From NCBI GenBank assembly GCA_965229445.1, contig OZ245876.1:992001-1056000 (forward strand): a DNA stretch of 64,000 bases, read 5' to 3'. Positions within the stretch are counted from its first letter, which is position 1. The number at the start of each line of letters is the position of its first letter. The notes below the pieces were generated by a model. That model was not told the DNA's origin and searched no databases. It saw only the letters and a program-made list of their open reading frames with translations. Source of the stretch: Owenweeksia sp965229445. Its GTDB lineage: Bacteria > Bacteroidota > Bacteroidia > Flavobacteriales > Schleiferiaceae. Below, piece after piece: positions 25,518 through 33,858 of the stretch. The position numbers were made by a program, and so were the translations under genes.

Positions 25518-26045
25518 TTATTTCGTTCTCTCTCCTACAAAATTGTCCTCTTTATCCCTAAACATAACATTAAAAGTAGTTAAGCTTCCGTAGATGCGAG
25601 TGATGTATTGTTGCAGCTCCACCTTGTCACTATCATCCAGACCTTTATGCGCATTGATCTTTTGTTCCATAACACGCAAACGATCTCGTACCATCACAAT
25701 TTTATGAAAGAAGGTATCAATGGGGATTTCTTTGGTGGCTAGGTCATGACTTCCAGGTTGCAAAACCAGGGTACCCCCTTTCCAGCGATCAGCAATCTTC
25801 ACCCTGGGAGTAATGTCACTCCAACGCTCGAGGAGTTTCTTTAAACTGGTCTCAACTTCATAAAAGCTCACCAGATCCAAATCGTATTCCAAGGCTTCAA
25901 TTACTTCAAAATTGTCATCTATATCAATTGTTTCCACCCCGCTTTCTATGAAGCTGACGTAGTAATGAATACTGGTGACATTGGTGACAACGCCTTTGCC
26001 ATATTCAGGGTGGTTGATGCGAGAACCTGGTGCGAGTAATTTCAT
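25518..26045 (-). CDS. Conserved protein with CarD/Tudor-like N-terminus, function unknown
   Basis: The 175-residue product begins with a small beta-barrel-like segment, GSRINHPEYGKGVVTNV (about residues 7-23), similar in pattern to the CarD/UvrD C-terminal Tudor-like fold, followed by a charged helical half containing ERWSDITPRVKIADRW and QQYITRIYGSLTTFNVMFRD. I do not know a function. It is the last gene of a minus-strand group, 123 nt downstream of the TfoX-N gene. Confidence 0.65.
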   Translation of the reverse strand: MKLLAPGSRINHPEYGKGVVTNVTSIHYYVSFIESGVETIDIDDNFEVIEALEYDLDLVSFYEVETSLKKLLERWSDITPRVKIADRWKGGTLVLQPGSHDLATKEIPIDTFFHKIVMVRDRLRVMEQKINAHKGLDDSDKVELQQYITRIYGSLTTFNVMFRDKEDNFVGERTK

Positions 26046-26168
26046 CTTTTAAAATTTATGGCAAGAAGCAAAAAAAATGGGAAAAGGCTGAGTTGGTCAC
26101 CTACAATTATGAAAAACACCCCTTAGGTGAATGGTATTGAATACTGCTCACCAAACTATTCGTTAAAC

Positions 26169-26510
26169 TTATATCTTCCTGGAGGATTTAGCGCGAGGGT
26201 TGAATTCCAGGCATTTGTCAATCCAAAATTCTAGGTCTTCACGGGCAGATAAATCCGCCTCGGAAATCAATAAATATCCGCGCATTTCTTTACCGGTGAA
26301 GTTCATTGGTCGGCATAATTTCGTTTGCAAGAGATGATCATATTCCTCACGTCCTACTCTGGCCATAAGATCATCTTTTATGACACCAACACACATTTTA
26401 TCGTCCACCATGGTAGTCCAACCGCCCATCATCACTTTTTCTTCAAAAATGATGTGTTTCTGAGTTAGCATGTCTGCAATGCGTTGGCTGAGTAGCTTAT
26501 TATAAGCCAT
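26169..26510 (-). CDS. TfoX N-terminal domain protein
   Basis: A 113-residue stand-alone TfoX-N domain. It shows the family pattern: VMMGGWTTMVDDKMCVGVIKDDLMARVG (about residues 26-53) and the C-terminal FTGKEMRGYLLI. In gamma-proteobacteria the full Sxy/TfoX protein co-activates competence genes; stand-alone N-domains in Bacteroidota have no assigned role. The gene starts 8 nt downstream of ogt. Confidence 0.82.
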   Translation of the reverse strand: MAYNKLLSQRIADMLTQKHIIFEEKVMMGGWTTMVDDKMCVGVIKDDLMARVGREEYDHLLQTKLCRPMNFTGKEMRGYLLISEADLSAREDLEFWIDKCLEFNPRAKSSRKI

Positions 26511-26518
26511 TAGAGATT

Positions 26519-27052
26519 CTACTTAAAAAGTTGATACTGTTGGCCAATAACATTGAATTCCAGATTCAACAAGCTTCTTTTGGCGTCAATTCCCCCGGCA
26601 TAGCCTGTGAGAGCACCATCCTCGCCCACAACCCGATGACAGGGAATAAAAATTGAAAGCGCGTTTGCTCCTACTGCTGATGCTACGGCACGCACTGCTT
26701 CAGGCTTATCGATCTGTCTTGCCAGTTCCAAATAAGACAAACTTTCTCCGTAAGGTATATTTCTAAGTGCTGTCCAAACCCTGATTTGAAACTCTGTGCC
26801 AATCAATTTTAACCTGGTTAGAAATTCAGTTTTACTTCCTTCAAGGTATGCTGCAATTTCTACAATAGCCTCGTCGGTAACTTTGGATGTCTCTACTTTG
26901 TACCGGGTATCCAAAGCTTTTCTAATCCGCTTGTCAATGCTGGTTCTATTGCGTCGTGTGGCCCAATCACATAGGCATAGGTTTTTGCCGTAAGATCCTA
27001 GGATTAATTTACCGAGAGGGGTGGCATAATATTGAATTGCAATAGGTGACAT
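26519..27052 (-). CDS. ogt: Methylated-DNA--protein-cysteine methyltransferase
   Basis: Suicide enzyme that moves the alkyl group from O6-alkylguanine to its own cysteine. The 177-residue product has the active-site signature IPCHRVVGEDGALTGYAGG with acceptor Cys138, the helix-turn-helix block GTEFQIRVWTALRNIPYGESLSY (about residues 85-107) and the arginine-finger region AVRAVASAVGAN. The N-terminal domain is short and has no Ada zinc site, so this is an Ogt/MGMT type. The TfoX-N gene follows by 8 nt. Confidence 0.93.
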   Translation of the reverse strand: MSPIAIQYYATPLGKLILGSYGKNLCLCDWATRRNRTSIDKRIRKALDTRYKVETSKVTDEAIVEIAAYLEGSKTEFLTRLKLIGTEFQIRVWTALRNIPYGESLSYLELARQIDKPEAVRAVASAVGANALSIFIPCHRVVGEDGALTGYAGGIDAKRSLLNLEFNVIGQQYQLFK

Positions 27053-27150
27053 GCTGATTATAACTTCACGCTATATCGCTAACCGCGAAATAGTCTAACT
27101 AAACTAAGTTAGGAATATTCAGGATAAGAAGGTGGTAAGGTGATTCTTAA

Positions 27151-28356
27151 TTAATACCAGGGAGCTTTTTTGTAATCTTCTTTACGGGCCCGGGCGTCTC
27201 GGTTCTTCATGATCAGATGATGCTTGGTGAGTTCCCGGCTGCGATAGCCCATGATATGGAAAATATCTCTGGTGAAGAATCTGGCTATTTTCCTATTTAC
27301 AATCAGTGAGGTTCTTTTCTTATCGGCCCATCTCACCCCGGGTAGCAGGCTAATCAATCGATCGAGTCTGAGACGTCTCATGATTACCGATAATCTCAAT
27401 AAAATACCTGGCACCGGCCTCACACCAAAGTACCCATCATGGCCTTGAGGTTGATACAATGGCATAAATATTCTAAAATCCTGTTCAGCTATGACGGGCT
27501 TGCCATTGCTTGCGGCTAAAATATCTCCACGCTTTACCTTTTGAAAATTGAGGTAACCAGGTTTCATTTTGAAGCTTTCATCATCACGAATGGCATACCT
27601 GGAAGCTATTTCATAAAAGATTTGCGGTGGACCTATTGCCTTACTAAGCTGTTCATAGTATTTCTCAAAATTGATGTCCTCCGAGTTAAGAATGCCTGTA
27701 TAGACCATACTCAGTACACAAAATGCAACATGATTATCCAGTGCTTCCTCACTGTCGTGCTGACCTCCTTCAAATCCAAAGGCCACAAATCCTTGTTCGT
27801 TTACAAAACTTAGCACGGGTCCTTCTAGAAACTCTTCCAAGCCTAAAATTACCGCAACCGGATACTGTGCTGTATATTTTCTGTTTAACAAGCTGTCATT
27901 AACGGTGAGAAATGGGCAGCTTTCACTTGAGGTAGTATGGAGATCCATAAAGTAAAAGGGACCAGGCTCACGTTCGCGTATCGACGCAAAGGTGTAATAA
28001 AGGTCCAGCATTTCTATTGTCTCCGGATCCTTGGCCTCAACACTGTTTCGTTGAATTTCCGACACTCGACTAGCAGTCCATAATCGGTTTAAATCCTGAT
28101 GTAAAAATCGCTTTCCCTTTTCCAAGGCGCCAAGATTTCCAGACAAGGCATACACGCTTCCTTTTAACAAGTGCTGCTTGCCTTCAAAAATTTCCATCAA
28201 TCTCTTGAGCGCAAATACTCCAGAAGGCTCATTACCATGAATACCTCCTGTGAATATTATGCATGGACCAGGCTCTGTACCCTGGAGGTGGCCAATGATT
28301 CTACCAACGGAAATGCTTTTATTTAACTGCTTGTGGTGCAGGTTAATCATTGGCAA
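27151..28356 (-). CDS. Aspartoacylase/succinylglutamate desuccinylase family zinc deacylase
   Basis: Member of the M14-like AstE/AspA family, which hydrolyses N-acyl amino acids. Zinc ligands are visible: His40 and Glu43 in GGIHGNEPSG and His140 in FMDLHTTSS. A further conserved Glu lies in FGFEGGQHDSEEALDNH (about residues 203-219). At 401 residues it is longer than AstE (about 320). The frame overlaps the upstream ligase by 14 nt; the second ATG at 28350 would reduce this. The pairing with a GCS2-type ligase suggests making and breaking one amide-linked small molecule. The substrate is unknown. Confidence 0.83.
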   Translation of the reverse strand: MPMINLHHKQLNKSISVGRIIGHLQGTEPGPCIIFTGGIHGNEPSGVFALKRLMEIFEGKQHLLKGSVYALSGNLGALEKGKRFLHQDLNRLWTASRVSEIQRNSVEAKDPETIEMLDLYYTFASIREREPGPFYFMDLHTTSSESCPFLTVNDSLLNRKYTAQYPVAVILGLEEFLEGPVLSFVNEQGFVAFGFEGGQHDSEEALDNHVAFCVLSMVYTGILNSEDINFEKYYEQLSKAIGPPQIFYEIASRYAIRDDESFKMKPGYLNFQKVKRGDILAASNGKPVIAEQDFRIFMPLYQPQGHDGYFGVRPVPGILLRLSVIMRRLRLDRLISLLPGVRWADKKRTSLIVNRKIARFFTRDIFHIMGYRSRELTKHHLIMKNRDARARKEDYKKAPWY

Positions 28357-30211
28357 ACTTGATTACGTCTTCAATGGTTATTATTCCCACCAATTCCCGA
28401 TCTGTGACTACTGGCAAACATCCAAATTCGTGGCGTTTCATGATTTTGATGGCGGAGGAGATCTCTGTTTTGGGTCTCACGGTGAAGACGTCGTGGGTCA
28501 TAATATCGGATACGTTAAGCTTGTCTTGATTTTCTGTGGATTTCTCATATTTCTGCATGTGGGTCCAGGTTAGTAGGCCAGTTAAATCTCCCTGATCATT
28601 AACCACCGGCAAGTGATGAATATCTTCCCATTGCATTATTCTTACTGCCAATTCTGCTAAATCTTTTTCATTTATGGTTATCAGTTGTGTCGACATAATA
28701 TGATATACCAAATGAGCGTGCTCATGAGCAGAATCTCTAACCTCAATGTCATCCCATTCGTGTATGGGAATATTCTTCTGCTGGGTATTATGCATATGTT
28801 TGGTAAGACCCATTAAGGCGTCATCAGTCTTTAAGGTTGAACTTAAAAAGCGAAAGTTCTTAATCATCCATTGACTGCCGGTTCTACTGGCGGTACGTTT
28901 TTCTATGACCTTCAGATAACGTTCAATATCATCGCTATCAATTCCCACTTTTTTAAGCCCTTGTTCTGCCAGAGGCAGAAATTCCCGTTCTACCAAGTTT
29001 CTGATAGAAACATGCTCATCGTTCCAAAACATCACGGATTGCTTACCAAACCTTGCCGCTTTTAGAAAATTACTTTTGGCATCTCTGAAGTCCATTTTAT
29101 CAGCCATCTCGTCATACTCTCTAGGCCTGCCGTGCATTAGCCCGACCCAGAACGCAAAGTTGGCCACCTCATCAAGGATACTGGGCCCCGAGGGTATATA
29201 CCGGTTTTCAATGCGGAGATGAGGCTTACCATTTCCGACGCCGTAACAAGGCCGATTCCAACGATATATTGTACCATTGAATACACACAAAGCTTCAAGC
29301 TTAGGCACTTTACCCGCTTTTAAATCTTCTTTTGAGTTAGAATTGATTTCCCTGGCGAGAATTGCTTTATGTCTCACAATATCAGATTTGTATATATCTA
29401 AGATTGAGCCTTCAGACCACTCATTGCCGTAGGTAACCCGAGGTACCTGATTTTTTAGAGCATAGGAAGAGTAGCGAGTGTCTATGCTTTGTTGAAATAA
29501 GGCGATTCTTGTCTCACTCCACAATTCCCTTCCTAAAAGTAGGGGAGAGTTTACTGAAATGCCCATCACCGGTCCGGAGATGGCCTGCGCCCAGTTATAA
29601 CTTGAAACAAAATCATCTGGATGAATCTGCAAATGCATTTGAAAGCTGGTGTTGCAGGCTTCAAAAAGTACCGAATCATGATTGATTCCCAGGTCATCAA
29701 CACCTTTTAGCTTTATATTAAAATCACTACCTCTTAATTCTTTAATTCGCTGATTTAACATATAGTAGCGATCAGCAGGGGTCATGTATTCCAGCTCTAA
29801 TTCGTTTAGACTGATGGTGGGCAGAATACCTGTGAGTAATGTTTTGCTATTAAACTTGTTTGCTGCAACTTCTGCTCTGTTCAAGAATCCCTTTAGGTTT
29901 TCTTCGAGTATGGAGAAACATGAGGATTTAAGTTCAAGGGGGTCGAGGTTTATTTCCAGGTTGTATTGGGCGAGCTCCGTAGTAAAATGTGGGTCGTCTA
30001 ATTCGTCTAAAATTTCCTGAAAAGTTTTGGCCGGTCTCCATTGATCCGTAACCAGACAAAATTCCTGTTCCGCTCCAATGCGTATAGGTTCTTTTTCGAG
30101 TTTTTGCTCACGAATGATATACTCCAAACATTCCAGATCATCCAAGAGGTTCTTGATAAACTTGGCTCTGCCTTCCCTTTTGCCTATATCTGAAACTTTG
30201 AATTCACCCAT
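28343..30211 (-). CDS. GCS2-type glutamate-cysteine ligase-like enzyme fused to two CBS domains
   Basis: Residues about 40-465 form a carboxylate-amine ligase of the glutamine-synthetase-like GCS2 family. Metal and ATP-site motifs are visible: RIGAEQEFCL (Glu48, Glu50), QYNLEINLDPLEL (Glu86), SFQMHLQIHPDD and LRIENRYIPSGPS. Residues about 505-552 and 570-622 are a CBS pair (LPVVNDQGDLTGLLTW; MTHDVFTVRPKTEI; GCLPVVTDRELVGIITIEDV), which usually senses adenosyl ligands. The fusion implies nucleotide control of amide-bond formation. The product need not be gamma-glutamylcysteine. It forms an apparent two-gene operon with the deacylase gene. Confidence 0.85.
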   Translation of the reverse strand: MGEFKVSDIGKREGRAKFIKNLLDDLECLEYIIREQKLEKEPIRIGAEQEFCLVTDQWRPAKTFQEILDELDDPHFTTELAQYNLEINLDPLELKSSCFSILEENLKGFLNRAEVAANKFNSKTLLTGILPTISLNELELEYMTPADRYYMLNQRIKELRGSDFNIKLKGVDDLGINHDSVLFEACNTSFQMHLQIHPDDFVSSYNWAQAISGPVMGISVNSPLLLGRELWSETRIALFQQSIDTRYSSYALKNQVPRVTYGNEWSEGSILDIYKSDIVRHKAILAREINSNSKEDLKAGKVPKLEALCVFNGTIYRWNRPCYGVGNGKPHLRIENRYIPSGPSILDEVANFAFWVGLMHGRPREYDEMADKMDFRDAKSNFLKAARFGKQSVMFWNDEHVSIRNLVEREFLPLAEQGLKKVGIDSDDIERYLKVIEKRTASRTGSQWMIKNFRFLSSTLKTDDALMGLTKHMHNTQQKNIPIHEWDDIEVRDSAHEHAHLVYHIMSTQLITINEKDLAELAVRIMQWEDIHHLPVVNDQGDLTGLLTWTHMQKYEKSTENQDKLNVSDIMTHDVFTVRPKTEISSAIKIMKRHEFGCLPVVTDRELVGIITIEDVIKFAND

Positions 30212-30430
30212 AATGTCTGAAAGTAAAGATTATTCAGAAATCACCAAAGCCCGAATTTAGTTCATAGAAATTCTGATATCTATGACAATAATCAGTTGAT
30301 GAACTGACCATTGCTTGAATTTGCGACACGCCCTAAGTTCTTTGGGCAAATTCAGTGGAAGGATAATTGTGTCATCTGAGGATATTTTATACTTTCAAAA
30401 GCGACAAACCAATTCATAACTTCACCTTAT

Positions 30431-31225
30431 ATGGACAAGATACTTTGCCTGGTTGACTTTACCGATACATCATCTAAAGCAATGGAGCAAGCTGTTGCCA
30501 TTGCCAAGTGGAAATCAGCGGCGATTACAGTTTGTCACATTGTGGCCAAAGATTCTGATTTAGGAGATCAGCTGATTAAGCGCTTAAGTAGCTATGAACA
30601 AATGGCCGAGCAGTTTAATGTAGCGGTAGAGAGCATCACTGGCCGGGGAAATCTCTTTAATGAGGTGGAACGAATATGTCTTGACCTTAAGCCTGATTTA
30701 GTAGTCGTGGGAACCCATGGTAAATCAGGTCTAAAACAAAGTTTATTTGGTTCCAATATTTATCGCCTGGTTCAAAAGATCAAAACAGCCTGCCTGGTAG
30801 TGAGCGATTACACCCAAACAGTAGAAGGTGGTTTTAAACATGTGTTGATGCCCGTAGCACCTCATGACAATTATTTGATTAAAGTGCAACAAACGGCTTC
30901 GATGGTGGCTGATGATGGGGTAATTCACATCTTTGAGATCAGAAGACCGGGAGCGGGATACGATGAAAAGCTCGCCAAAAATGTTGAGGAAGCAAAGGCC
31001 TATTTGGCGGAGACCAGGATTGAATATGATTATATTGAAAAAGGATCAAGAGCGCTAAGTGAGGGCTTTTCCCAGGAAACTTTAGACTTCGCCTCAACAC
31101 ATGAAATGGATCTTTTGGCAATCATGACCGAAGTTTCTCAGGAAAACAAAAAGTTTGGCAAAGCCGATAAAGAAAATGCTCTCCTTAACAAAGTTTCTTT
31201 ACCCATATTAACCTGCCACTCTTAA
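30431..31225 (+). CDS. Universal stress protein with tandem UspA domains
   Basis: The 264-residue product has two UspA folds. The first (about residues 1-125) keeps the ATP-binding signature VVGTHGKSGLKQSLFGSN, which fits G-x2-G-x9-G-S/T. The second (about 135-264) is degenerate, with LLAIMTEVSQENKKFGKADKENAL in the matching place, so probably only one domain binds nucleotide. It is divergent from the GCS2-CBS gene across 219 nt, and its stop codon overlaps that of the convergent HD gene in the tetramer TTAA (31222-31225). Confidence 0.87.
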   Translation: MDKILCLVDFTDTSSKAMEQAVAIAKWKSAAITVCHIVAKDSDLGDQLIKRLSSYEQMAEQFNVAVESITGRGNLFNEVERICLDLKPDLVVVGTHGKSGLKQSLFGSNIYRLVQKIKTACLVVSDYTQTVEGGFKHVLMPVAPHDNYLIKVQQTASMVADDGVIHIFEIRRPGAGYDEKLAKNVEEAKAYLAETRIEYDYIEKGSRALSEGFSQETLDFASTHEMDLLAIMTEVSQENKKFGKADKENALLNKVSLPILTCHS

Positions 31226-31824
31226 CTTCCCGACTTGCGATATCGATTGAGCTTCTGCTGATGCAAGTAATCCAGAATACTTTGTTTATTGGCATCCCTG
31301 GTACGTTTGGCGTACTCGGTGAAATATTGATGATTTTCTAAGGATTCTATTTGTAAATCAAGCCATTCTTTCTCACTCATTTTTTTCCCGTGCAGAAATA
31401 GCTCTTCATATAAGGTATCGGCGATCTCGTCATACTGATCACCACCCAGGTAAAATAAATCTGCGTCGCATAATATTTCTTCCAGCTTGGTTTTTGGTGA
31501 TTGTGGGGGCTGGGTGGCCATAATCATTCCGCAAATCACCTTGATATCATGCTCTGAAAAGCCGAATTTTGGCAAGTGTTCCTTAGCTATTTCACAACCC
31601 TGTGGTTCGTTGCGCTCATATGATTTCAAGAATCCTGAATCGTGGTACGCGGCGGCGGTAATTAACAATTGTAGATCACGACCAGAGACACCTTCCGCTC
31701 CGGCAATTTTCCGGCAATTGCGAATGACCGATGCGGTGTGTTTTACCGCATGGTATTTTAGTTCAGGCGGCAAGTCTTGTTTAAGCCTGTCAAGTATAAA
31801 ATCAATAGCCTTTTGATAATCCAT
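31222..31824 (-). CDS. HD-domain phosphohydrolase family protein
   Basis: The 200-residue product has the HD-superfamily metal motifs: LKYHAVKHTASVI near the N-terminus (first His), AAAYHDSGFLKSYE (the HD pair, about residues 58-71), a His-poor middle segment MIMATQPPQSP, and CDADLFYLGGDQY (second Asp). The order H..HD..D fits the superfamily, which cleaves phosphoester bonds in nucleotides. The substrate cannot be read from sequence. Confidence 0.8.
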   Translation of the reverse strand: MDYQKAIDFILDRLKQDLPPELKYHAVKHTASVIRNCRKIAGAEGVSGRDLQLLITAAAYHDSGFLKSYERNEPQGCEIAKEHLPKFGFSEHDIKVICGMIMATQPPQSPKTKLEEILCDADLFYLGGDQYDEIADTLYEELFLHGKKMSEKEWLDLQIESLENHQYFTEYAKRTRDANKQSILDYLHQQKLNRYRKSGS

Positions 31825-31854
31825 AGCAGCCGCTAAAACTTTTGACCTGTTAAC

Positions 31855-33846
31855 TTAATCTGTACTAGGGCGATGGGACGTATCTGATGGTGCATCGGCC
31901 TCCTTTAATTTCACAAAGTACATTTTCATTTTGCCTTTTCCCTTTGCCTCTACCATTCCGCGATACTCAAATTCAAACTCTTCAAAATCCTTTGCTTTTT
32001 CATATGTATCACCAGAGATGTTCACTTGTCCAACCGCTCCACTGCTCTCCATTCTAGCCGCAGTATTAACAGTATCTCCCCAGATATCATACTGGAATTT
32101 CTTTACCCCAACTATGCCGGCTACCACTGGACCCGTATGGATGCCAAGTCTCATGCTAAACTTGTTTGCGTGCTGTTGTTGGCCATCCAGCTGGGTCTTA
32201 TTTACCAATTCTTGCATTTCCAAAGCAGCATGCAACACATTGCGCAGTGCATCCTTACTAGGAACCGGCAATCCACCCACCGCCATGTAGGCATCACCAA
32301 TGGTTTTAATCTTTTCTATTTTATACTTAGTGATAATATGATCAAATCCCTTGAAATAGTAATTCAAGACTTCCACTAGTTCAGAAGGGGTAACCGTTTC
32401 AGACAGTCCGGTAAAACCTTTAAAGTCCGTAAACAATACCGTGGCCAGATCGAAGTGTTTAGCTTCAGATTCGCCCTTTTCCTTTAGTTCTTCGGCAATT
32501 TCATAAGGAAGGATGTTAAGGAGTAAACTTTCGCTGCGTTCTTTTTCTTTACTTATTCTCCTTTTCTGGGAGAGGGCAATGAACAAGAAGACTGCTACCG
32601 ACAGCATTCCTGCCCCTACCAGACCGTTGATTACTTTTTGTTTTCTAATATCTAAAGCCGCTAATTCAAGGTCTTTTTTCTGCAGATTTATTTCATCCTG
32701 TTTCTTTTCAATCTGAAAGTTAAACATCTGGCTATTCAACATCTTCTCAGTAGCCTGATTGTAAATGGTGTCTTTAATAGCCATGTATAAACCTTGATAG
32801 ACATAGGCGCTATCATAAACGGCTTTACTGGCGTATAGTAAATTTAAACCGCCATAAGCTTCCTCAAGTTTCTTTAAGGCGTTGATCTCTCTGGATATCT
32901 TGACTGCCTGCTTGTAATATCCAATAGCCTCGTCTTCAAGACCAATATCCTTGTATGTTTTTGCCAACTCGGTTAATGCATAGGCTTCATTTAGAGGTGC
33001 ACTTAATTCACGAGTCATTTCCAGGGCCAACTCCAGTATGGTAAAGGCACTGTCCAGATCACCCTCCATTCTATAAGCCTTGCTCATGGAAACATAGTTA
33101 AACACCTTAGCGTCTGGGTCTTCTGCGGCATTAATGGCTTTTTTAAAGTATTCTACGGCTTTTTTAGGTTCTTGTTGCGACATGTAAACCTCGCCAATAT
33201 TGACGGCAGAAGTAGATATCGCATTGTTGATATTAGGGGTACGATCCTTTACGGCCTCGGCCATTTTCAGGGCACGTTTTGAATACTCTAAAGCCTTGTC
33301 ATGCGTTGCTTTTCTATCATTGTAAGCCGATCCAATATTTACCAGAGCCGTAATAATTCTTAAGCTGTCCTTGGCCTTTTCCGCAATTTTTAAGGATCGG
33401 AGGTGAAATTCAAGAGCTTTGGCATAATCTCCTTCAACTGTATAGATCGAACCTATGTTGGAGAGCATATTGGCTACGCCTACCTCATTGCCAATAGAAT
33501 CAAATACCGCTTGAGCTTGTTGCCAAACCGTTACCGCTTCCACATAATCCCCCTTAATAAAGTGGGCTATGCCTATGTTCTTCAGCCCATAACCAACACC
33601 ATTGAGATACCCAATTCTTTCTCCCAGTGTAACTGCAGATTCAGCTTTCAGAATAGCCAGATCCAAATCAATATTAAAATAGGCAGAACTAACCGCAATT
33701 AGAGCATCCACCTTCGTGCTGTCCTCAGGTGCAGCACTAATAAATTTATTGAGACTGTCCAGGGGTGTGGTAGCAGAATATAAGGAACCGCACATGAGTG
33801 CGATTCCTATGGATACGATAAATTTTGAAAAGTGATTAGCCCTCAA
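31855..33846 (-). CDS. TPR sensor with C-terminal class III adenylate cyclase
   Basis: The 663-residue protein has a signal sequence (about residues 7-25), about seven TPR repeats (50-350), a coiled coil (365-403), one membrane helix (405-425) and a cytoplasmic class III cyclase domain (465-648). Metal Asp474 (LFTDFKGFT) and Asp518 (KTIGDAYM), purine-selecting Lys514 and Asp587 (YDIWGD), and transition-state Asn594 and Arg598 (VNTAARMES) are all present, so it should be active and prefer ATP. The TPRs would lie in the periplasm. It starts 12 nt after the giant secreted protein gene. Confidence 0.92.
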   Translation of the reverse strand: MRANHFSKFIVSIGIALMCGSLYSATTPLDSLNKFISAAPEDSTKVDALIAVSSAYFNIDLDLAILKAESAVTLGERIGYLNGVGYGLKNIGIAHFIKGDYVEAVTVWQQAQAVFDSIGNEVGVANMLSNIGSIYTVEGDYAKALEFHLRSLKIAEKAKDSLRIITALVNIGSAYNDRKATHDKALEYSKRALKMAEAVKDRTPNINNAISTSAVNIGEVYMSQQEPKKAVEYFKKAINAAEDPDAKVFNYVSMSKAYRMEGDLDSAFTILELALEMTRELSAPLNEAYALTELAKTYKDIGLEDEAIGYYKQAVKISREINALKKLEEAYGGLNLLYASKAVYDSAYVYQGLYMAIKDTIYNQATEKMLNSQMFNFQIEKKQDEINLQKKDLELAALDIRKQKVINGLVGAGMLSVAVFLFIALSQKRRISKEKERSESLLLNILPYEIAEELKEKGESEAKHFDLATVLFTDFKGFTGLSETVTPSELVEVLNYYFKGFDHIITKYKIEKIKTIGDAYMAVGGLPVPSKDALRNVLHAALEMQELVNKTQLDGQQQHANKFSMRLGIHTGPVVAGIVGVKKFQYDIWGDTVNTAARMESSGAVGQVNISGDTYEKAKDFEEFEFEYRGMVEAKGKGKMKMYFVKLKEADAPSDTSHRPSTD

Positions 33847-33858
33847 GCTCTCTCATTT

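Noticed and set aside
28343..30211. Annotation as gshA (gamma-glutamylcysteine synthetase)
   Set aside because: The GCS2 fold alone does not fix the substrate; the CBS fusion and the deacylase neighbour argue against a plain gshA call.
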